Shown here: positions 55,586-64,000 of the stretch, piece by piece
How the letters are laid out: the number at the start of each line of letters is the position of its first letter
Numbering within the stretch: position 1 is the first letter of the stretch
From: Aspidiotus rigidus
Lineage: Eukaryota; Arthropoda; Insecta; Hemiptera; Diaspididae
Reading direction: 5' to 3'
DNA: 64,000 bases
Assembly (NCBI GenBank): GCA_035079385.1
Contig: JAVHKY010000054.1
Coordinates: 2,891,501 to 2,955,500, forward strand
Notes under the pieces: model-generated
The model's database searches: none
Told to the model about the DNA's origin: nothing
The model's input: only the letters and a program-made list of their open reading frames with translations
Translations under genes and position numbers: made by a program

Positions 55586-56060
55586 GTGGTTCACAGGCTT
55601 GTTTCAATACTTTTATAACGTACAGTTATTGATAAGGAAATTTGCACCATCGAATCATACACACGTCCATGTTCACAAAATTCTCTAACGCGACTACAAC
55701 AGCTCTTCTTCACTGGGGGCAGGAGGCCGGCCCCTCAACTCGCTCACAATAGATCCAGCTTCCTTACCTGGGGACAATATCAAATCTTTTCAGTCGTTTT
55801 TTCAAGAATAATACGTTACAGCCCACATTCATACCCTCACTTCTTCTGCGTAAAAGATAATCAAAGGCACATCACCAACGGCAGGGAGTATGCTACTCAA
55901 AATAGCTATAGACTAGACCGGACGAGGAATAACTGAGCACTTCGAAGAACATCGTCCCGCCCACCTGAGGAGAACACCAGACAACTCAGTATTTGCCAGA
56001 TACTCGAGGGTGTGCTTCGTTCAATAGTACCGGAAAAAGTCTCTTATTGCTCGAGTTTTC

Positions 56061-59000
56061 AATGGATCTTCCTAATTTTTTGATTCGTTCTTCAGAAAGG
56101 TTCAATTAAAGACGGTACAGAAGCAGAATTCGAAAACTTTCCTCCATACACGCTTCTTATTTCACTTCAAAATCATCGAAAATTCGTCTATTTTCTGAGG
56201 TTGTAAAATTTTTTTGGAGCAAAAATTCCTACACCGCATTTTGTTTGATTTTTCTATTCAAAATTTCCAGAGATCGAGAAAATTCTTCGGAAAATGGAGC
56301 TCTGAGTAACTTTTTTGTGAAGTCAGAAGGCGTATACCCACGCACGCCACCGCTGGTATACCGAACCTGGCAGCGTATTTGGGAAGTAATATACAACCTA
56401 TCGTACACCATTTCGGCTTTTCTGAATAGGCAAAGCGCCCCCTAATCGATAGCCAGCAGGACGTGAACAAAGCTTTTATTTACCTCATTCACAAAGTTTC
56501 AAATAGAGACCTCATGAACAGGCTTTAGGAGCTTGACAGTTAATCTCTGTGCCGTATTTTCTCGTGCTACCTTCACTTGTTGGGTCGGCTTGCCAACTAT
56601 AGTTCTGATTAGATCCATGGACTTTTAATCCAATACATGATGAAAAAAGTTGAAGTAGCAGATTCTCTGCTCGTTTCAATCAACGCATTAAATGAAACCA
56701 ACTACGAGCAGAAAATGAAATGAGCTTCCTCTATTTCCGTTATTTTCTTGCATCTACGCTTGGGTTTACGTCAGCTTGTTATGCATCATATCTTAGAGTT
56801 TGTTTCACATACCGTCTTCCTTCTTTGATCTCTCAGAGACGCTTTCGGATACTTTTGAGGCGCCGGCTGCTTGGGCGCAGTTTGCTTGACAAAACCCGTA
56901 CCGCTTCTTCGATACGTTGCGACGCATAGTATTCTGAAAGCATGAAGGTGCCAAAATATTTTACAATGCCTATTTACGACTACACAAATATCTTTCTCAA
57001 ACTTTCATGAAGTCAGCCTTGCAAAATGTCTTGTGATCCAAGATCTTGATCGACGAAATTTAGACAAATCGTTCTAAATGCCGCTTGACGTTTTCCATTG
57101 TAGAACGGCACGCTTTATCCTTGCGCGAACAAACAAAACCGTGATCTAGTTGCAAACAATCAAGCAAAAATTGAAGCAAATAAGTTTTATTGACCTCTCA
57201 TGTCTGTGTTCGTTGATCCTTACAACAGATAGAGAAGTTACCAACACAATATTGTCATATTCGCGAATGTCGAACAAAGAAAGGTCAGAATTTACTACCG
57301 ATGTAAATAAACCCGCGTTATCAGTACAGGTACATTTGCGCAGCCACACCTTACTTCAGTCCCGCAGCATAAAAGGGCAGCCCGGTCTCGGGTTCGTCGT
57401 TGCAGCATCGCGACAATAATGTTATGGTCGAACAAATGCTGCTACTGAATGTACACGATGTCCCTCCGCTTTGTATACCATATAAGGTAGATGGACTGCA
57501 TTAAATTGTATGCAGGTTTTTTTCTTCTCATTCTAAGACTGGAATCATTTTACATTATTCAAGCTACATGTATACACAAAATACGTACGTACGCACGTAC
57601 AAGAATAGATACAGTTTATATTTTGTTTATAAACTCGTTCGATCTAGTTTTATATTGATCGAGACTGTAGGTAATAAACTCGAGATCGACAATTTTTTCT
57701 GAGCAGTCACAAAGAACTAGATTCGAATTTCTGTCAGAATGTGTCCTAACGGATCTTGCGGTTTTCGTTCGCCAATTTGTGGGTGCGGCCCTCCATCAGG
57801 TCACCGCGGTCCAAGTGGAAGAATTCCGTGCCGGAGTTGACGGTATCTTTGGATGACTATCGTGATATGCGGTTCTCTTCTACGTCACCTAGCTCGCGTC
57901 CGACGTTTTGATAGTTTCCATCGAAGTACACGAGAAATAGAAGTACGAACTTATAAATTTATCCGCAAATGGTAGAGACCAAAATGACCTCCTGCATGCA
58001 TGATGAAGTTGACATGTACAATATCACACAGTTTATAGTTCGGAGCGAGAAAAATAAGAAACAGTCACGCCTTTAATGCGGACGACGAGTCTAATACCAA
58101 ATAATGGAACCAATGTATAGCTCACAACGTGGGCGTACAATGATGCGACTTCTAGGTGTGCCTTTGTTGTAAACAGTGATCATACCGACACCTCGCTATT
58201 TATGTACGTAGACAGTTAGGACAGCAATGAATATCGAAGAATGAAATGAATCTTGTTTGCGCAAATGTAAGTGACAGAGCAAAAGAGTATGGAGCGTAGA
58301 AAAAAGGCGAGCATCTGTAAGTTATGACTTGTAAGTTCAGTAAACAAGAACTCTGCAACGACCTTCAGTCGAATGTGGGCATACGTATATTTTTCAATCG
58401 AGCGTGTACATATAGGCTCGTGAAATGATTCCAACTTTTTTCATAGGTAGGTACCTAACCGTATATTTATTTACAAATTTTTGCTACGTCAATACTTCAG
58501 AGAATTCAGAGAGTCTATACTTGAAAAGTTTGAAGCTAGAATGAACAGAATGGGAAAGTTACGATCTTCAAAATTGACCTACTAGTTTGAGTTGACGACA
58601 ACCATACCCACTTCACCTTTCTCTTATTTCAAGCGTACTCCGTATCAACCGCATATTCTTAGCTGCCAACAGTACTATAAGAGACTCAGTTCGATACAGT
58701 TTCTCATGGTTCTTAGGCAACGTTTAGTAGTCCCATTTTTCAACATTCAACTCTATGAGGCAAGGATCTAGGCTACAGAGAACAAACGCCTCCCCCTCGC
58801 ATTCATTGAGGTACTTCTCGAATCCATGAAACCGAGACAAGATCTGGAAACTCCGACAAGCAAATCGTCATGACTTCAATTTTCCCAAGTCCCAGGAAGA
58901 TCCATCTTTGCATTGATGATTAATCGCCCAAATAAAAAAACACTCAAAATACTCTCGTGTTTCTCAACTACCACAAAATCAGTGATCCCAATTGTTATTC

Positions 59001-62000
59001 CAAAGATGAATGAGAAAACTATTTAATTGAATTTGGAAATTAATCCGTCAGTAAACTTTTAGAACGAAATCTCGAGATGATTTTCATCATCAATGGAACT
59101 TCGTTAAGTAGACAAGATGTTTGATTGAGGTTTGTTGTTTAGACTTTGTGTAAACGAGCCGGATACCCCTCGATAAACATGATTCGAAGACTACTTCGTC
59201 TACTAGGTTAAAATAAGAAAAAACATTACATATCCCTTTTTTTTTTTTTTTTCTTTTTCCGAGAGACGTAACCTCTGCTCTTAACCCCTAAGCCTTGTAA
59301 TAATATTTAGACCGCGAAAAGAAACAGTAATCCCTCTCGTACGCTGATACACGTTCGTGGCAGACGTGAATAGGGTAAGAGTTAACATTAGGCTTCAGAC
59401 CACGAAAAATTAAAAAGTTTCAACCAATTTTTTTTTTTTCGTAGCTTCGCGTTGTTTAACTCTCGCGTTGGCTTCGTTATATACGATGTACTCGTAATTC
59501 TTTGTCTGTATTCATTTCTCAAAGGGGAAAGAAAGTTAAAAGATTTTAAAATTACGTGACCGTGCACAGGGAGAGAGCGAGCAAAACGTACCGGGAGTTG
59601 GTGAAATGGTCAGGTTGATTGAATCCCAAAGGAGTTGACTAAACGTGTGCTTGACAGCTGTCAAACGCTCTTCAACTGTGTAATGAAGCAATATTTCGAA
59701 TTCAAATAACGCAATATAATGTGCTGTGTACAAACGTGTTGTGGTGTGCGGTACCATATATTCGTGACATTTTTTTTTTCTTCGTTCCTATTTTTTTTTT
59801 CCATCTTCTTCACTTTTCTAGTTTTCTCTCTTCGCTATAAAGAAAATACACCGAACGCGAGTGCACGCTTATTAACTCATTAAAGTGGTTTGTTTGAAAT
59901 TTAACACGCCTCGATAAAAAAAATTTAAGACGCCTACTATCAAGTTGTACCACACGACATTTCATCGAAGTTCATTTTTACAAGTCGCGGTTCGATTAAC
60001 TGAAAATTCTCTTCAATTTTAACAATCTGGGAAAGAAAGAGACTCATAATTTAGTATAACGACTCAAAAAAAAAAACGAGATTCAAGCTTCCTCTTCCTT
60101 TGTAGGCGACTAACTTATTTTTAATTCAAACCCCCTCTTATACTCGACTGACCCAAAACCATAGCATTTGTGTAAAACTTGTCTTGAGACGGTAACATAA
60201 CTAGAAATTCTCCCTGGGGGATTCGAAAATTTTCGAGGATAAAATTTCAGCAAGGTAAAACAAAATAAAAGCTGTATTATGCAGAAAATTGATGAATTAA
60301 CAGGTTTCTTGAGGTACTTTTTTTTGGGGGGGAGGGGGTGGGGTTGAACTTCAACCCTTCTCCGTTGTTACACCACGGTGTTGAGAAAAAATGCAAAAAG
60401 AATCAATTCTCTTCTTCTCGTGATCCAACAACTGGTTTAATACCAGAAAAGTGAATTCAAAATACATAGAGGGAACTAAGATCCTGGTTTTCTTCAAATC
60501 AAAATTTATCCCTTGGAAAAAATTGTATCAACCTACTTTAGGATAGACTCCTCTCCAACGAAAAGTACCCATCTGACATTAAACCTCTTCCCACCTAATC
60601 GTTCTCTCGGTGGAAGTGGAGATCTCCGCGAACACCCCAACTATTCATCAACTTTGCAATTTTCTTCCTCTTGTCTTTGATTTGTCATTACCTGACACAA
60701 TTTAGAGATATTTGAGGGCCCGTAATTATGTAAATATGTTTTGCTGGGTCTCAAACGACGTGGAGAACGAGAATGGTCAATGTTTTCTCTTCGAGACGTC
60801 AAAAAACAACAAGTTTGTTTTTTCCAACATTTTGGGAGTGGTTCCCCATAGGTAGAATCAGGGTTTTACGTCCAAATGTCCCTCGGGCACTGTAACAGAA
60901 GAACGCGAGTACCTTTAGAGTACGCGAGGAACGTGAAAAAGACACACCAAGTTTGGTGGATACACCTCTCGAAAGCACATTGACCGATCGTATCCTGCTA
61001 CAGCTTTCATGGATAAGAGAATTGATTTAATACTACATTTTTTGATCGTTAATTTTGTTGCTTTTAATTGACTAAAGCTACTATAAATGAAACATCATGC
61101 TATGAGTATTCAAAAGTTTCTACATACTTACTTATTTGATTTTCAGCATTGAGGAATTTCTGATATGGCTTTCTCTGAACACACATACAAATTGAACATA
61201 AACAATAAACCACAAGTCAAAAAATCATTTAAAAAAACCTCAACAATTTCTAGGCCGATGAAGGGGGGGAAGGGAAACTATGATAGCTCAGTATGTGAAA
61301 AGGTACCTTCCTTGGTTAAAATGAATCAACTTACATTATTGGTACTTAAATATTTGGTAACGTCATTCTGAGAAGATAAAAAAATCATGAAAGTACCTAA
61401 TTGGCGTTCATCAGTTTCTGTTTCTCTCAAACTCATTATTCTGACACAAGCACATCTCGTGTCTTGATAAATATTTATTGTTGTAACCCAGATAATTTGA
61501 ACACGAAATTAACAAAATAAATGCAATTACCGCGAACAATTACCAACGCACATCAATAAAACTGTCAAACTTGAACTTTAAAAAAAAACTGTTATCTGTT
61601 TAATACTTTAATTAATTTTCTCTTTTCCGTTAATTTTTTGGAGGTATACGTATCTTATTGCTTTTCCGTTTCAAAATAAGAAACTAAAATCTCATCTGTA
61701 AAAGTTTCAACTCAAAAGCTCTAGTGGTGTAGAATTAATAGGTAATCATATAGTACCTATTCAAAAGAGGGTTTGTAATAGTACAATACACAGGTTTCCA
61801 TGTAAGTAATTCATTGGAAACAAAGAACATGATTTGGGAAGAATATTTGATAATTTGTAGGATACGGAGAGCAACATTGCGGTTCATCATTCTGCGTAAC
61901 ACATAAAAAATTACTTGAATAAGAAAGGATGATTCTTGAAGTATTTTTTACACTGAATTCAATTCCGTTTTCCGTTTTTCGATAGCAGTCTAGATTTCTT

Positions 62001-63500
62001 GTAGTCATCATCTTTCCGTACAATAAATTGTCGTGTGTCGTTGCAAAACGTAACACAGGTTCCCGTACTTCAATCAACGATAGCAGTATCACAGCACGAG
62101 AACCAGCGCATTTTCAAAAACAAATTAGGTAATACCTAATCTGAAAATCACAAATTTGAGGTTAATCGAATACGGTCCAAACAACACCAGCGCGCTGCGA
62201 TCGCGTCCCTCTTTTGTTGCATAAACAATATACTATACGTACGCACAAACACACAAACTCAAAAAAGAGGTAGGTAATACTAAGTGCTGTGGTAATACGA
62301 CAAGTTCGTGTGCTAATTTTGCGTCATATGCAACGAAACAAATGTACGATCATAGGTACATGGCCACTTCCTTTGATTTTCATAAAAGAATTGATCAGTT
62401 ATTCATCAAATATTAGGTAAACGTCTTCTATAAACCAAAAGATTATGTTTGTTGCGGGGGGGGTTTGTTGCATCGCTATCCCTGTCAATTTCGACCTACT
62501 CCCAGTCGCAAACATACTCCGTTTTATACGGCCATGATCGAGACGAGAGTCACAGAAATGCGTATTATTGAATCAAGTAATATCCTCACTAGAATAAATC
62601 CCGTTTCATTTTGATAGCGGTAATAGGTCTACCATCTACAACGTAAGTATCTACCTATATGTGAATGATCAAAGGGCCTATATCTGAATCTTTCATCTTA
62701 TATAGATCGCAAACGAAGTAAATGAACTACGTTGATCAGAGACGATTGCTGACTTACAGCAAAAGGATTAAGTACTATACTAATTAGGTACCTACTTACT
62801 CATCAACTTTCTTTTGAAAAATTATTGAGGAAAGTAATGATTTGTAAATGTTAGCTACAATATACAGCAACACAAAACTTCAGAGAATAACTTACCTGAA
62901 ACCGGCGCGAATTTGAATACGTACACATCGCAAGAATCATCACACAAAACGAATTTACAAAGCATAATGTCAAACACAATAAACAGAACCACCTAAAGGT
63001 ATTATTTTTTTTCATGATACACGGGGAAAAGACACTACTACTCAATAAGTAATACTATATCTTCACAGAAGAAACATTCAAGCCGAACAACATTCACTGC
63101 AATTTTTGAGAAGAAGCATCAAAATTCTACCAACACAAAATAGAACTTAGGAAATCACAATAACCGAGTTGAGATAATCTCGAAGAAAATAATGACAAGC
63201 ACTAATGACTAATGGTAGAGCTAGGTACATGCGAACTGAGAAATACTTGAACACAATCATAATTGAAACACAATAAGAACCGAATTTTAGTCCACTTTAT
63301 AATAATTACCGTATGCAAGAATGAAGAATGGTGACCAAACATTGCTCTTGCACTCTTGAAAGCAGCAGCTGATGAAAAAATGCTATCACTAACTCATGAG
63401 TCATGAATCATCTCGTTCATTATTCATGACTTCTGTTTCTGTTCTGTATGACCTCACTCTTCAATCTGTTGTTCACATTTCACCTGCCGTTCAATATTTA
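56061..63500. other. Mostly unique sequence, no recognisable gene
   Basis: A 49-bp imperfect hairpin lies at 56664-56712 (TCTGCTCG / CGAGCAGA). ACGT-rich words lie at 57578-57600, a T-run at about 59238-59255, and a G-run at about 60325-60345. Short frames lack motifs. Low repeat density compared with the left part suggests host intergenic or intronic sequence. Confidence 0.4.
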
Positions 63501-63502
63501 AA

Positions 63503-63596
63503 TGACGTACGTCACGAATCGCAATTTGCAGAAATAGGCGTTTTATCCAAGGAAGAAAGATATCTTTCTCCGAAATGCGATTTGTGACGTACGTCA
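63503..63596. mobile_element. Small palindromic MITE, 94 bp
   Basis: TGACGTACGTCACGAATCGC (left) and GCGATTTGTGACGTACGTCA (right) are inverted termini of about 25 bp with one or two mismatches. TTTAAA and ATTAAA flank it. Confidence 0.75.
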
Positions 63597-63695
63597 ATTA
63601 AAATAATATCTATATTGGACGGCAGTCACAGCCTCACAGGCCCACAGGGGCCACAGCAATGCGTCAGCATTATCATAATCATTATCATGTATAGT

Positions 63696-63813
63696 CTGTT
63701 CACGTTAATTAAGGAAGGATAGAAGCTCATACCTCCAGAATAGAACACGGTATGATCACCATCAGCATTCCGTTCATGAGGTATGAACTTCTATCCTTCC
63801 TTAATATGAACAG
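63696..63813. mobile_element. Small palindromic MITE, 118 bp
   Basis: The left arm (63696-63735) CTGTTCACGTTAATTAAGG, AAGGATAGAAGCTCATACC and the right arm (63778-63813) are inverted with a 4-bp indel and few mismatches. The loop is about 42 bp. AGT occurs directly outside both ends, possibly a 3-bp duplication. Confidence 0.75.
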
Positions 63814-64000
63814 AGTATCGATTTCCATTCCATTTCCAAATAAATAATGAAGGTGGAGCATCAGGAGCATGTTTAGATGAGATGAGTCACTCACAGTGAG
63901 CTTGAATATTCAATATTGGGAAATTCTGTAGAATGGACGTATAGATCTACAAAGTACAAATCACCGACCACAAGAAAAATTGTTTTCTTTTCAAACAATA

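Larger units (their letters stand above)
53760..56060 (+). mobile_element. PLE-5, heavily decayed, with two nested MITEs
   Basis: PLE landmarks appear in order over 2.3 kb but in many frames. DKVETFVVLPNTEYHKKVM (ADKG region, about 53915) comes first, then TPTNFSLNYHKRKIRKAI, QPIRPVVAYYKA, motif A TSFDICSMYTNAP (about 54277) and RCVDEILYPW (motif C position, about 54480). HLYRKLSYTGVNIDGLSFSP, VVHRLVSILL and LPYLGTISNLFSRFF follow. The last is TGRGITEHFEEHRPAHLRR (GIY-YIG, about 55905). The motif C Asp pair reads Asp-Glu and Tyr reads Cys. The two MITEs at 54607-54774 and 54862-55585 split it. Confidence 0.75.

Noticed and set aside
56664..56712. Possible microRNA hairpin
   Set aside because: The pairing is two short stems with a large asymmetric bulge; too weak without small-RNA evidence.
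57575..57605. ACGTACGTACGCACGTAC palindromic run as a regulatory site or origin
   Set aside because: Simple alternating sequence without supporting context.

Overview
This window looks like a transposon-dominated, gene-poor piece of an arthropod nuclear genome, most likely insect. It is AT-rich (estimated by eye) and contains many homopolymer runs. It has no operon-like gene packing, and I can recognise no intact host gene. Every protein signature I can name belongs to a retroelement. These are five bodies and three tail fragments of Penelope-like elements (PLEs: reverse transcriptase plus GIY-YIG endonuclease), two R1-like non-LTR retrotransposons, and one more decayed LINE reverse transcriptase. 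Frequent TAGGTACCTA-like words would fit a hemipteran, but that is only a hint.

Layout. 1-2480: PLE-1, the best-preserved copy, preceded by an inverted piece of its own RT. 5.6-7.9 kb: a mosaic of minisatellites, a 9-bp-TSD MITE, a fold-back element and a very short PLE tail insertion. 10.7-11.1 kb: a second MITE of the same 9-bp-TSD family. 11.8-13.2 kb: R1-like LINE-A with poly(A) and a 3' stem-loop. 15.9-16.8 kb: decayed LINE RT. 17.15-18.45 kb: a 650-bp unit duplicated in tandem. 21.76-24.47 kb: PLE-3, bounded by short direct repeats. 25.0-25.7 kb: minisatellite. 30.0-35.1 kb: a PLE tail (minus), LINE-B (minus) and PLE-2 (plus) packed end to end. 38.6-42.7 kb: more local repeats and a hAT-type MITE. 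43.6-48.5 kb: two hAT-type elements, the larger carrying an exact 157-bp satellite. 48.9-49.5 kb: PLE-4 remnant. 53.8-56.1 kb: PLE-5, interrupted by two hAT-type MITEs. 56.1-64 kb: mostly unique sequence ending in two small palindromic MITEs.

The elements are related by nesting rather than by shared regulation. MITEs sit inside PLE-2 and PLE-5, and a PLE tail sits inside the fold-back element. LINE-B abuts PLE sequence on both sides. Two short words (GGACTTGGAAAAATTT and CCTGTTTTATGAGTCA) recur on both strands at many loci.

The most interesting signal is at the 3' tails of the PLEs. Six tails, five of them different in sequence, each carry a short covarying stem followed by GAAA and, in most, a self-complementary tetranucleotide plus TC. 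This resembles the hammerhead-ribozyme motif known from Penelope-like elements. The copy at 18.9 kb also has the full CTGATGA core.

All boundaries were read by eye. Family names rest on motifs, not on database searches.
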